NCBI GenBank assembly: GCA_910575495.1
Contig: CAJTFS010000001.1
Span: forward strand, 434,001-498,000
DNA: 64,000 bases
Direction: 5' to 3'
From: Bacteroidales bacterium
GTDB taxonomy: Bacteria > Bacteroidota > Bacteroidia > Bacteroidales > Rikenellaceae
The position numbers and the translations under genes were made by a program. How positions within the stretch are numbered: position 1 is the stretch's first letter; each line of letters opens with the position of its first letter. Of this stretch, positions 34,350 through 42,617 are shown piece by piece. The notes beneath the pieces are model-generated. The model saw nothing but the letters and a program-made list of their open reading frames with translations. It had not been told where the DNA came from and made no database searches.

Positions 34350-35195
34350 TCAGAGGACGGCCTCGCGCCGTTCCAGCCGGTCGTCGAGGTCGATCTTGTC
34401 GATGATCATCTTCACGATGGTGTCGATTTCGGAGCCGTCGGTGTAGTCGGCCGGGCAGACGTGGTTGACGCGGTTGTCCTGGATGAGCGACGCCATCTCG
34501 CGGTAGGCGCTTTTCTGCTCGGGGTTGTAGACGGCGATGGAGTGGCCGCCGTAGTTCTTGACCAGGCGCATGCAGGGGATGTCGGTGGTGCCGTCGCCGA
34601 CGTAGATCATGCGGCTGAACGGCACGGGCCGCTCGTTCTCGGGGATGTAGCGGTTGACCTGCGTGGAGTCCGACACCGATTCGACGCCCTTGTTGATCTT
34701 GAAGATGAACTGCGTCTTGTTGGTGTAGTTGACCGCCACGGCAGGCCAGTAGGCGATGCCGTCGACATCGTAGAGGAACGAGCAGGCGTAGATCTTGCGG
34801 AATTCGCGGGCGATTTCGGTGCCCTCGATGATCTCTTTCAGTCCGGAGGAGTTGATGTAGTGGAAGATGCGGATGCCGCGCTCGGCGCCGTAGCGGTTGA
34901 TGCGCCCGAACCACTCTTTCACGCCCCGGAAGAAGGCCACTTTGCGGCCCGACTCCTGGAACGCTTCGCGGCGCAGCGACAACCCTTTCGACCGGGCGCC
35001 CTGGATCATGCGGGCCATGTAGGTGAGGACCATGTCGGCGTCCTGCTCCTCGGCCAGCGAATTGGCCTCGGTCCAGAACTCCTTGTTGCTTTTGCCCACC
35101 GTGGGGATGAAGTCGTATTCCTGCATGTTGCCCGGGGCCAGCGTGCCGTCGAAGTCGTAGATCAGCGCTATGGTGAAACGGTGTTTGTCGTTCAT
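34350..35195 (-). CDS. HAD-superfamily phosphatase
   Basis: The 281-residue cytosolic protein has HAD motif I YDFDGTL and motif IV YVGDGTTDIPCM. A large cap domain lies between residues 50 and 180. The family (HAD-like, phosphoserine-phosphatase type) acts on small phosphomonoesters, but the substrate is unknown. A -7 box TATTTTTG at 35224-35217 gives a leader of about 20 bases. It is divergent from the nitroreductase promoter region. Confidence 0.85.
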   Translation of the reverse strand: MNDKHRFTIALIYDFDGTLAPGNMQEYDFIPTVGKSNKEFWTEANSLAEEQDADMVLTYMARMIQGARSKGLSLRREAFQESGRKVAFFRGVKEWFGRINRYGAERGIRIFHYINSSGLKEIIEGTEIAREFRKIYACSFLYDVDGIAYWPAVAVNYTNKTQFIFKINKGVESVSDSTQVNRYIPENERPVPFSRMIYVGDGTTDIPCMRLVKNYGGHSIAVYNPEQKSAYREMASLIQDNRVNHVCPADYTDGSEIDTIVKMIIDKIDLDDRLERREAVL

Positions 35196-35236
35196 GGGGA
35201 TGAAGTTTTAATCTCTCAAAAATAGGGTTTTTTCAT

Positions 35237-35244
35237 TATCTTTG
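35237..35244 (+). promoter_or_regulatory. -7 promoter box upstream of a structured leader
   Basis: TATCTTTG at 35237-35244 faces the nitroreductase gene but lies about 200 bases away from its ATG; no good -33 is seen. A second -7-like TATTTTTG at about 35410-35417 is closer to the gene. Confidence 0.55.
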
Positions 35245-35247
35245 CAA

Positions 35248-35402
35248 AAAGCGCAGCAAAAACCCCTTATTAGGGATAGCCCCTCTGTTTTTTGAGCGGC
35301 TCCGGGAGCCGCGCGGGCTGCAATCTTCCTCGGCGACCTGCAACTGCCCGGCGCGGGGCGTGCATTGCAGGCTGCGGCCCGGAAACAATCCGAAACCGTG
35401 GG
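35248..35402 (+). ncRNA. Candidate structured RNA or 5' leader
   Basis: Three hairpins follow the promoter: CCCT-TATT-AGGG (35264-35275), a perfect GCGGCTC-CGG-GAGCCGC (35296-35312), and CTGCAAT (35318-35324) pairing with ATTGCAG (35364-35370) with CCCG-GCG-CGGG inside. No ORF fits. It could be an independent RNA, since a second promoter-like box lies just before the nitroreductase, or a long leader of that gene. There is no clear terminator. Confidence 0.4.
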
Positions 35403-35443
35403 AACGAGGGTATTTTTGCGGATAAAAACTAAATCTTATCGAT

Positions 35444-35974
35444 ATGGAATTCAAGGAGATGATCGCTCGGCGCCGTTCGGTGCGCAAGTTTACGGAGCGG
35501 ACGGTATCCCGCGAGGTCGTCGACCGCATCGTCGGCGCCGCCCTTACGGCGCCGTCGTCGCGCAACAGCCGTTCGACGCGGTTTCTGCTTGTCGACGATC
35601 CCGCCGTGGTGGCCCGCATGGCCGGCATGCGCGACTACGGAGCCGGTTTTCTGAAAGGTGCGCCGTGCGCCGTCGTGGTGCTGGGCGATAGGGCGAAGAC
35701 CGATCTGTGGCGCGAGAATGCCGCTATCGCCGCGACGATCTTGCAGCTGGCGTGCGTCGACGAGGGGCTGGCTTCGTGCTGGGTGCACGTCGACGGTCGT
35801 CCGTGCGTCAAGGATGCCCCCGACGGTGAAAAGGCAGCCGATTATCTGCGGACTTTCCTGCCCATGCCCGAGGGTTGCAACCCTCTGTGCGTCATTGCGC
35901 TGGGTTACTCCGATTTCGTGCCGGCCCCGCTCCCCGAAGCCGACGACGCGGCGCGTGCGACGTGGCTGAAGTGA
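35444..35974 (+). CDS. Nitroreductase-family flavoprotein
   Basis: The 176-residue protein has the FMN-binding RRRSVRKF at the N-terminus. Other family segments are APSSRNSRSTRF, ENAAIAATILQLA and the C-terminal ALGYSD. It is shorter than NfsA/B and belongs to the small FMN-dependent group that reduces quinones or nitro compounds with NAD(P)H. The physiological substrate is unknown. Confidence 0.9.
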   Translation: MEFKEMIARRRSVRKFTERTVSREVVDRIVGAALTAPSSRNSRSTRFLLVDDPAVVARMAGMRDYGAGFLKGAPCAVVVLGDRAKTDLWRENAAIAATILQLACVDEGLASCWVHVDGRPCVKDAPDGEKAADYLRTFLPMPEGCNPLCVIALGYSDFVPAPLPEADDAARATWLK

Positions 35975-35979
35975 GCGAT

Positions 35980-36153
35980 TGAAAGTGAAAAGTGCGGCTG
36001 AGCGGAATTGAAACTCGCTGCACGATTGAAAAAGAAAAGGTGAAAGGGCTTTAACTCCTTTCACCTTTTTCAGTCGGATGCAGCAGGCGAAAAGCATTCG
36101 GATACGCTTTTCAGCTTCTACCTTTCACCTTTCACTTTTAACCTTTCACCTTA
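35980..36153. repeat. GTGAAAR repeats on both sides of a 13-bp terminator hairpin
   Basis: Between the convergent nitroreductase and recJ genes, GTGAAAAGTG (35984 on) and an inverted TTTCACC run (36114-36153) flank a perfect hairpin of AAAAGGTGAAAGG (36035-36047) and CCTTTCACCTTTT (36057-36069). The arms are made of the same heptamer, so the repeat itself has been turned into a two-way terminator. Confidence 0.6.
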
Positions 36154-37914
36154 TTTAACCACGGGCTTGATGTCCTTGATCCGCAGCTGGGTGGTGATGT
36201 TGCCGCGGTAGTGATTCTCGACGATCTGGTAGCAGACGTCGATGGGCCGCCCGGCCTTGACCCACTCGTAGTGCGTGGGCTGCTGGAACGCGATGGACTG
36301 GATGCGCGTGTTGGGCTTCTGCCGCTGGATGAGGTCCATGCGCAGGTGCTCGCACTCCATGCCCACCAACTTGGCATCGCCGTGGCTGCTGACGCCGTAG
36401 GTGACGAAGACCGGCGCCGCGTTGCCCGGCCCGAAGGGCTGGAAGCGGTTGAGGTGGTCGCGGAACTTGGGCGTGATGTCGGAGAAGAGCAGCTCGCTGT
36501 CGATGTCGACCTGCGGAACGAGCATCTGCGGGTCGATGTGATCCTCGACGAAGTCGTTGAAGCGGCGCGTGAACTCCTCGATGTTCTCGGGACGCATGGT
36601 CAGACCGGCGGCGTACATGTGCCCGCCGAAGTTCTCCAGCAGGTCGGAACACGACTCGACGGCCTGGTAGAGGTCGAATCCCGGGACGGAGCGCGCCGAC
36701 CCGGTGACGAATCCGTTGCTCATGGTCAGCACGACGGTGGGCCGGTAGTAACTCTCGATCAACCGCGAAGCGACGATGCCGACGATGCCCTTCATCCACT
36801 TGGGATTGTAGATGACGGTGCTTTTGCGGCTCTTGAGCTCGGGGTTGCTCTCGATGTAGTTGTGGGCCTCCTGCGTGACGGAGCGGTCGATCGACTTGCG
36901 GTCCTGGTTGTAGGCGTCGATGACGTTGCCGAACTCCTCGGCGACGCTCTCGTTGCCCTCGATCAGCAGTTCGACGGCGGCATGGCCTCCCGACGGCGAA
37001 GCGTTCTCGTCGTTCTCGTCCATGCGCATGCGCCCGGCGGCGTTGATGCGGGGGCCGATCTTGAAGACGATATCGTCGATGGTGATGTTGTGCTTGTCCA
37101 ATCCGCAGATCTTGATGATCGACAACAGACCTTTCGACGGCTCGCGGTTGAGGCTTTTCAGACCGAAGTAGGCCAGAATGCGGTTCTCGTCGACCAACGG
37201 CACGATGTCCGACGCGATGCTGACGACCAACAGGTCGAGCAGGTCGAGAATCTGCTCCGACGGGATGCCGTTCTTCTGGGCATAGGCCTGCACGAGCTTG
37301 AAGCCCACGCCGCACCCCGACAACTCGTCGAACGGATAGGAACAATCGACCCGCTTGGGGTCCAGAACGGCTACGGCGCGGGGGATCTCCTCGGCCGGGA
37401 GGTGATGGTCGCAGATGATGAAATCCACGCCTTTCTCTTTCGCATAGACGACCTTTTCCATGGCCTTGATGCCGCAGTCGAGGGCGATGATCAACCCCAC
37501 GCCCTTGCGGGCGGCGAGGTCGATGCCCTTGACCGAGATACCGTAACCCTCGGTATAGCGGTCGGGGATGTAGAAGGTCAGGTTTTTGTGCCCGATCCGG
37601 CGCAGGAACTTGTAGACCAGCGCGACGGCCGTACAACCGTCGACGTCGTAGTCGCCGTAAACCATGATTTTCTCATTGTTCGCGACGGCCTGCTCCACCC
37701 GCTCGACCGCCTTCTCCATGTCCTTCATCAGGAACGGATCGTGGAGGTCGGCGAGGCTGGGCCTAAAGAACTTCTCCGCCTTTTCTACGGTGTCTATGCC
37801 TCTCTGTACGAGTAGATTCGCCAGCACGGGCGAAAGCTTCAGCGCAGCCGACAGCGCGGCCACCGCTCCGGCATCGCCTTGCGGTTTCACTACCCAACGT
37901 TTTTCTATGGGCAT
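36151..37914 (-). CDS. recJ: Single-strand-specific 5'-3' exonuclease RecJ
   Basis: The 587-residue DHH-family enzyme has motif I DYDVDG, motif II around LDCGIKA and the DHH motif ICDHHLPAEE. The DHHA1 part carries the GGH-containing block NFGGHMYAAGL. An OB-like domain follows at the C-terminus. RecJ resects DNA ends in recombination and mismatch repair. The ATG at 37914 gives the family's usual N-terminus (MPIEKRWVV). It is transcribed toward the nitroreductase terminator. Confidence 0.95.
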   Translation of the reverse strand: MPIEKRWVVKPQGDAGAVAALSAALKLSPVLANLLVQRGIDTVEKAEKFFRPSLADLHDPFLMKDMEKAVERVEQAVANNEKIMVYGDYDVDGCTAVALVYKFLRRIGHKNLTFYIPDRYTEGYGISVKGIDLAARKGVGLIIALDCGIKAMEKVVYAKEKGVDFIICDHHLPAEEIPRAVAVLDPKRVDCSYPFDELSGCGVGFKLVQAYAQKNGIPSEQILDLLDLLVVSIASDIVPLVDENRILAYFGLKSLNREPSKGLLSIIKICGLDKHNITIDDIVFKIGPRINAAGRMRMDENDENASPSGGHAAVELLIEGNESVAEEFGNVIDAYNQDRKSIDRSVTQEAHNYIESNPELKSRKSTVIYNPKWMKGIVGIVASRLIESYYRPTVVLTMSNGFVTGSARSVPGFDLYQAVESCSDLLENFGGHMYAAGLTMRPENIEEFTRRFNDFVEDHIDPQMLVPQVDIDSELLFSDITPKFRDHLNRFQPFGPGNAAPVFVTYGVSSHGDAKLVGMECEHLRMDLIQRQKPNTRIQSIAFQQPTHYEWVKAGRPIDVCYQIVENHYRGNITTQLRIKDIKPVVK

Positions 37915-38051
37915 ACGAACTGTTATTTATATATTTTAACATTTACTTTTCTCTTTTTGGCGAACGGCTGTGTTTTCGCCGGCCGTTCGGTCTTGCGGGC
38001 CGGAACCCGCCATGTGAAGCCCGCAGGTGTGCTGCGGGTTCAGCCCGCAAG

Positions 38052-38768
38052 TCAGGGCTTCATTTCAAGGCTCAGCCGGTTTCCCAATTCGTCGAGAACC
38101 AGCCGTTTCACTTCTTCCATTGCGACCTCGCGGCCCGTTTCGCGAGCGATCGAGGTCACGCCGCGGTCGCTGAATCCGCACGGGTTGATCCGCGAGAACC
38201 ACGCAAGATCGGTGGTGACGTTCAACGCGAATCCGTGCATCGTCACGAAACGTGACGACCGCACGCCCAGGGCGCAAATCTTGCGGGGCACGGGTCCGCC
38301 GGGATCGATCCACACGCCTGAAGCACCGGCGATGCGGCCCGCCGCGATGCCGTAGCGGGCGACGGTGCGGATGACGGCTTCTTCGAGCAGGTCGATGTAC
38401 TCCCGCAATCCGATCCCGATGCGTTCGAGGTCGAGGATGGGGTAGCAGACCAGCTGCCCCGGGCCGTGGAACGTGATGTCCCCGCCGCGGTCTATGTGAA
38501 AGAACTGTGCTCCGAGCCGCTCCAGCGCCGTGCGGTCGACCAGCAGGTTTTCCGTGCGGCCGCTCTTGCCCAACGTGTAGACCGGCGGATGCTCGACAAG
38601 CAACACCGTGCCGGCTTCGTCGGAAACTGCGCCGCCGTCTGCGCCGCCGTCTGCGCCGTTCTGCCGCTGCCGCTCCTTCTTGGCGAGGAGCTCCTCGAAA
38701 AGCGACCGCTGCAGTTCCCAGCAGGCGGCGTAGTCCATCTTTCCGAGGTCGCGGCAACGGGCTTTCAT
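38052..38768 (-). CDS. lipB: Octanoyltransferase
   Basis: The 238-residue protein has the family blocks RGGDITFHGPGQLVCYPI, KICALGVR and INPCG with the catalytic Cys and Lys. It transfers octanoate from ACP to lipoyl domains. A low-complexity insert near residue 40 (NGADGGADGGA) comes from a 12-bp repeat (38627-38650) and is not typical. Its ATG overlaps the lipA stop (ATGA), giving a compact lipoate operon lipA-lipB. Confidence 0.94.
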   Translation of the reverse strand: MKARCRDLGKMDYAACWELQRSLFEELLAKKERQRQNGADGGADGGAVSDEAGTVLLVEHPPVYTLGKSGRTENLLVDRTALERLGAQFFHIDRGGDITFHGPGQLVCYPILDLERIGIGLREYIDLLEEAVIRTVARYGIAAGRIAGASGVWIDPGGPVPRKICALGVRSSRFVTMHGFALNVTTDLAWFSRINPCGFSDRGVTSIARETGREVAMEEVKRLVLDELGNRLSLEMKP

Positions 38769-39652
38769 TGCTGCGGGCCTTTCGTGCTGCGGAGCGCCTC
38801 TTCGGCCATGTACGACGAACGCACCAACGGAGCGCTGGCACAATAGCCGAAGCCCATCTCCAGGGCCCGGAGCCGGTACCTTTCGAATTTTTCGGGAGTG
38901 ATGTACGCCGCAACGGGGTAGTGCTCCAGAGTAGGCCGAAGGTACTGGCCGAGTGTCACGATCCCGACGCCCGCTTCGCGCAGGTCGCCCAGGGTCTGCA
39001 ATACTTCGTCATCGTTCTCGCCGAGACCGACCATCAGGCCGCTTTTCGTGGCGACGCCCCGGCTGCTCAGGTAACGCAGCGTTTCCAGGCTGGTGCGGTA
39101 CCTGGCCCGGGAACGCACTTCGGGGGTCAGCCGCTCGACGGTTTCGATGTTGTGCCCGATGATGTCGGGCTTCGATGCGATGACCGTGTCCAGCAGGTCG
39201 GGCCGCGCATCGAAATCGGGAATAAGGAGCTCAATTGCGGCGTCGGGATTCCGTCGGCGGATCGCCTCCACGGTGGCGGCCCAATGGCGGGCGCCTCCGT
39301 CGGGCAGATCGTCGCGCGTGACGGAAGTCACGACGACACACCTCAGTTTCATCAGTGCGACGCTCTCGGCGACCCGCCGCGGCTCGTCGGGATCGGGGGC
39401 GAGGGGCCTGCCCGTCTGCGTGGCGCAGAAACGGCAGCCGCGGGTACAGATGTCGCCCAGGATCATGAAAGTTGCGGTCCTCCGGCTCCAGCATTCGGCC
39501 TGGTTGGGACAACGGCCGCTGCTGCAAATGGTGTGCAACTTGTGTTTTTCGACGATCCGCCGCACGTCGGCATAGTCGGCCGTGCGATGCAGCCGGATCT
39601 TCAGCCATCCGGGTTTTCCGAGTACGTCTACCTTGTCATGCAACTTCGGCAT
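38765..39652 (-). CDS. lipA: Lipoyl synthase
   Basis: The 295-residue radical SAM enzyme has the auxiliary cluster Cys residues in CSSGRCPNQAEC and the radical SAM motif CTRGCRFC. The C-terminal RSSY motif (LVRSSYMAEEA) supplies the conserved Ser ligand. It inserts two sulfurs into octanoylated domains made by LipB, encoded directly downstream. The promoter is a TATTTTTG at 39686-39679 with a leader of about 25 bases. Confidence 0.97.
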   Translation of the reverse strand: MPKLHDKVDVLGKPGWLKIRLHRTADYADVRRIVEKHKLHTICSSGRCPNQAECWSRRTATFMILGDICTRGCRFCATQTGRPLAPDPDEPRRVAESVALMKLRCVVVTSVTRDDLPDGGARHWAATVEAIRRRNPDAAIELLIPDFDARPDLLDTVIASKPDIIGHNIETVERLTPEVRSRARYRTSLETLRYLSSRGVATKSGLMVGLGENDDEVLQTLGDLREAGVGIVTLGQYLRPTLEHYPVAAYITPEKFERYRLRALEMGFGYCASAPLVRSSYMAEEALRSTKGPQQ

Positions 39653-39880
39653 TCAAGTTCATTATTTTCCAATTGACGCAAAAATACGAAAAAGAATTGA
39701 GAATTCTTAGTCTTTTCCCATATTTCTGTGACGGATCGCCGCGCGCCGCCCTCCTGCGCCGTTCGCGGGCGAAATATCCGGTTTTTGCGCCGGCTCCGGT
39801 TCGGATTCTTGTTTTTCGCTCTCTTTGCCGCGGGGCAAAACAATTCAAAATCCAGATTCACAACTTTACGATTAAGCGAG

Positions 39881-39964
39881 AGTAAAGACCGTTTACGGGC
39901 TTTACCGAGCAGGAGTGATGATGATGCAAGCCGAGAGTCATGCCGAACTTGTTCGAGCATGACC
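39881..39964 (-). repeat. Two tandem hairpin-repeat units on the minus strand
   Basis: The first unit has arms TCATGC/GCATGA and CGAAC/GTTCG around an AA loop with one bulged T (39938-39962), after the shoulder CGCCTCGG. The second has TAAAG/CTTTA and CCGT/ACGG with a central mismatch (39883-39904), after CTCCTGCTCGG and before CTCTCGCTTAATCGTAAAG. They match the array at 6.7-7.1 kb in shoulders but differ in stem sequence, with compensating changes on both arms. Confidence 0.75.
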
Positions 39965-39965
39965 G

Positions 39966-40155
39966 AGGCGCCGCCCATCCAAGGCACAGCCAAAGTCAAG
40001 CCCCCGTAGGAGGAGAAAGATAAACGAAGTGCATTCAAACATCTGTATTTTGGTCGTCACACAGATTGACGGTAGGATGGGATGACTCGGAAAACAGCGC
40101 TGCGTATTTCCTCGCCGAAACCTTTCCCTTTTAACCTTTCATTTTTACCTTTGAA
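39966..40155. other. Gene-free spacer with dispersed repeat pieces
   Basis: The minus strand at about 39995-40045 reads CAGATGTTTGAATGCACTTC, which also occurs (one base different) on the plus strand near 40748. A GTGAAAR-type run lies at 40126-40155. I see no gene. Confidence 0.45.
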
Positions 40156-40698
40156 AAGGCAACTTCACACCCGGAGTGACAAGGGTTACGGCTTTTGTCA
40201 GTGTGGTTGGTAGATTCAGCAGTCCGCTGGCGGCGTAATGGTGCAGAAGGATTGATAAGGAATAGTTGTTTGCGGACGGTTGTTCGATCGCCGTTTTTTC
40301 TCGTTCTGCGGTTTTGTAATTCGCAGTGTTGCGCGGGCCGCAGCCTCCCGGCGCGGAAGCTCGCCGCTTCGGCTGTCGCCGGACTCGCTGCTCCGCAGGC
40401 TACGTTCGCTTCGTTCAGAAAGAGCGTACGTTGTAAGTTCGCAAGCTCTGCTTCGGTCGGCGCTGTGTTGTTTTCGTGCCGAAGTCCGCGGGGCGAGTTT
40501 TGCGAGCCTCCGCAGGGCGGGGCTTCGGCTCGCACGGCTGAAGCCGGTGTTTATCTCTGCAAGCCGCGACCGCCCCGAACATCTTTTTCTCTCCACTTTT
40601 CCGCGTTGCCGCCAGTTGCATATTCCAGTCTGCCGCGGAGTTTGCGAACAATGAATAGTTTGGTTCCAACGCGTTGTGCGGATCGCAGTTCTTCACGT

Positions 40699-40857
40699 TT
40701 TGTCATTCTGAGGAGCAGAGCGACGAAGAATCTGTATGGACAGTATACAGATGTTTGACTGCACTTCGTTTGTCTTTCTCCTCCTTGCTCGGCATAGTCC
40801 GTCCGCGGCCTTTGGTTCGCAAGGGAAAAGATTCTTCACTTCGCTCAGAATGACAAA
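40699..40857. repeat. Inverted-repeat element (MITE-like), 159 bp
   Basis: The ends TTTGTCATTCTGAG...GAAGAATCT (40699-40733) and AGATTCTTC...CTCAGAATGACAAA (40829-40857) are inverted complements. The arms have a short mismatched centre rich in CGAAG/CTTCG. There is no transposase. The same end motif is widespread as a dispersed palindromic repeat in gut bacteria (general knowledge). It sits inside cassette A and is absent from cassette B. Confidence 0.7.
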
Positions 40858-41064
40858 GTAGGACTTGGGATTCGGGACGCAGCTGGCCCGGGCGAACGCT
40901 TTGCAAGAAAATGCGTTGCGATTAATTTCGGGCGCAGCCTGCGGGGCACGCTTGCGGGCCGCAGCCTTGGCCGGCGGAGGCCCGCACGGCTCAAAAGAGC
41001 CGCACGATGCAACGACATTCGTACAGAAACCATTGTTCCGCACCCTCCGCTGTATTCCTCATAG

Positions 41065-41285
41065 CGACTGCTTACAACGCCTGCTGCGGGCTTCCGCGAC
41101 CGTGTGAACGGAGCCTTGGAGAGCGTCGGCGTGAATGGCGAGTATTTCTCTTCGTCTCCGTTCATGGCCGGTCACTATTATGGTGGCATCTTGTATTTCA
41201 CGGCCAGGACGGTGTATCCGCTTTGTTTGTCAGCAGGTGCCCGCTCGGTAGCGCGCGCCGTGCGCTGCGTCCAGCATCTGCGGAA
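41065..41285 (+). pseudogene. Orphan C-terminal module of a Fib_succ_major/DUF1566-like protein (copy A)
   Basis: In one frame the sequence reads TPAAGFRD, then SVGVNGEYFSSSP, a variable stretch, and ARAVRCVQ. This is the usual end of these C-type-lectin-like surface proteins (LPAAGYR ... GYYWSSSP ... GFSVRCV). There is no start codon and a TAG lies a few codons upstream, so it is not translated as it stands. The frame stays open to 41448 into the small RNA unit. Confidence 0.6.
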
Positions 41286-41332
41286 GTTGCCGCCGGGGCG
41301 AACGCACCGGATGCTTGCTCGCCCGAATGAAC

Positions 41333-41422
41333 AAAGAAGAATCCCGAAGACTGGAAAGTCTTCGGGATTCTCGGTTAGGTTGGTTAGGTTGATGAGAATG
41401 GGGATTTCTCCCCGCTCTTGCT
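41333..41422 (-). ncRNA. Candidate small RNA of about 90 nt
   Basis: A consensus promoter (41456-41426) is followed by a transcript containing ACCTAACC repeats. It ends in a perfect 14-bp hairpin, GAATCCCGAAGACT paired with AGTCTTCGGGATTC (41339-41370), then a modest T-rich stretch. No gene lies downstream for 1.7 kb on this strand, so it is not a leader. It could be a small regulatory RNA or an orphan attenuator. Confidence 0.5.
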
Positions 41423-41425
41423 ATA

Positions 41426-41456
41426 CAAAGATAATCGGAATTTTATGAAAAACAAA
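41426..41456 (-). promoter_or_regulatory. Promoter of the candidate small RNA
   Basis: On the minus strand TTTG (41456-41453), 19 bases, TATCTTTG (41433-41426): consensus match. Confidence 0.75.
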
Positions 41457-41548
41457 ATAATTTTGTCTTGTTTTTGGCTTTTTTCCTTCGGTTTTTGTAA
41501 AGTCGCTATCGGCGGGTCGGCGCGGGATGCCCATTATTAAGATTTTGA

Positions 41549-42457
41549 TTAAAGGGCTTCGCGCACCTCTTCTGCCGTGGCGGCGGGTTGGGCTTCCATG
41601 GCGCTCATGTGCCGGTTGCGATAGGTGGCGGGCGTCACGGAATACTCTTTCTTGAAAAGTTTGATGAAGTGCGACGTGTTGGGGAAGGTGCATTCGTTGC
41701 CGATCTCGGAGATCGATTTCGAGGTGGAGATCAGCAGCAGACGCGAGTGCATGAGCCGCTGGCGGATATACCACTTGTGGGGCGGCATCTGGAAATGGCG
41801 GCGGAACTCCTTCTTGAACGAAGTGAGCGAACGGTTGGTCAGCCGCGCGAGCTCGTCGATGGAGATGTCCTTGAAGATGTGGTCGTAGACGATCTGTTCG
41901 AAGTTCTCCTTGGCTGCGTCGACATTGCTCAGCAGCTTGCTTTTGATGCAGCAGTCCTCGTGCGAAGCGATCAGATAGATCAATTCGGTCATCTTGATGT
42001 TTTCGGCCGTCTCGTCGTGGCGGAAATCATCGTCGCGGAGGTAGTTGTTGGTATTGAGGAAAAAGTTGCGGATGGCGTTCCATGCAGGCATGGTCACGTG
42101 CATGCGGCTGTTGCAGTTGTCGCACGAATGGGAGTTGGAGATGGTCAGTCCGTAGGTGATGTTCAGATGGAGCAGAATGCGCTGCAGATCGGTGGGCGTG
42201 TAGTACACCAGAATCTGCTCGAAGGGCTGGCCGTTCTCCGGGAAGTGCTCGATATAGTGGTGGCCGATACCAAGATAGAAGACATCGCCGCGCGTGAGCT
42301 TGCGGCGTTTGTCCCCATCGTAAATGTACATCGTGCCGCGCAGCACATATCCGATGGCATAGCGCGACAGAGTTTGCGATTGGATGCCCGTGTGAAGCGT
42401 TTCGACATACTTCACAATCATCGGCTGCTGAGCCGACGAATTCAATGAATCTTTCAT
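41549..42457 (-). CDS. AraC-family transcriptional regulator
   Basis: The 302-residue protein has an N-terminal sensing part of about 190 residues and a C-terminal AraC-type double helix-turn-helix (ISIDELARLTNRSLTSFKKEF, then ISEIGNECTFPNTSHFIKLFKKEYSVTPATYR). The sensor part holds a CDNC motif (SCDNCNSRMHV) that could bind a metal or act as a redox switch. This is the EcaA/exoenzyme-regulator-like type seen in Bacteroidales. I use the ATG of MKDSLNSS; twelve codons upstream are also open. No target gene is adjacent. Confidence 0.88.
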   Translation of the reverse strand: MKDSLNSSAQQPMIVKYVETLHTGIQSQTLSRYAIGYVLRGTMYIYDGDKRRKLTRGDVFYLGIGHHYIEHFPENGQPFEQILVYYTPTDLQRILLHLNITYGLTISNSHSCDNCNSRMHVTMPAWNAIRNFFLNTNNYLRDDDFRHDETAENIKMTELIYLIASHEDCCIKSKLLSNVDAAKENFEQIVYDHIFKDISIDELARLTNRSLTSFKKEFRRHFQMPPHKWYIRQRLMHSRLLLISTSKSISEIGNECTFPNTSHFIKLFKKEYSVTPATYRNRHMSAMEAQPAATAEEVREAL

Positions 42458-42617
42458 CGTGTGATTGTTAATTTTTGTTTTTGCAAACAACGTGTTGCGT
42501 CACTTTTGTTGCACTCCAAAATTACAATCTAAACTTCGATTTGTAAAATTAAAAATGGTAAATACGGACGCGAGAGTTGATATTGAGCCAAATTTACCAA
42601 TATTAAGTCTAAATATT

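Larger units (their letters stand above)
40212..41285 (+). repeat. Paralogous gene-free cassette A, ending in a Fib_succ_major-like C-terminus
   Basis: Three blocks match cassette B (44559-45330) in the same order and strand. Block 1 is a 30-bp identity at 40212-40241. Block 2 runs from 40475 to about 40640. Block 3, at 41046-41285, translates as a protein C-terminus with PAAGFRD, then a divergent stretch, ending ARAVRCVQ. A stop codon lies just upstream of block 3 in frame and there is no start. The middle carries an inverted-repeat insertion (40699-40857). See the cassette finding for interpretation. Confidence 0.7.

Noticed and set aside
35248-35402. Signal recognition particle RNA on either strand
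   Set aside because: The conserved domain IV motif (GGAAG loop with AGCAGCC) is not present; only a loose resemblance on the minus strand, opposite to the promoter.
40216-40696. Small minus-strand ORFs in the cassettes (for example at 40415-40696 and 44483-44893) as genes
   Set aside because: Similar short frames occur in both cassettes, but this follows from the DNA duplication. They lack a promoter or starts in matching positions and their composition follows the repeat.
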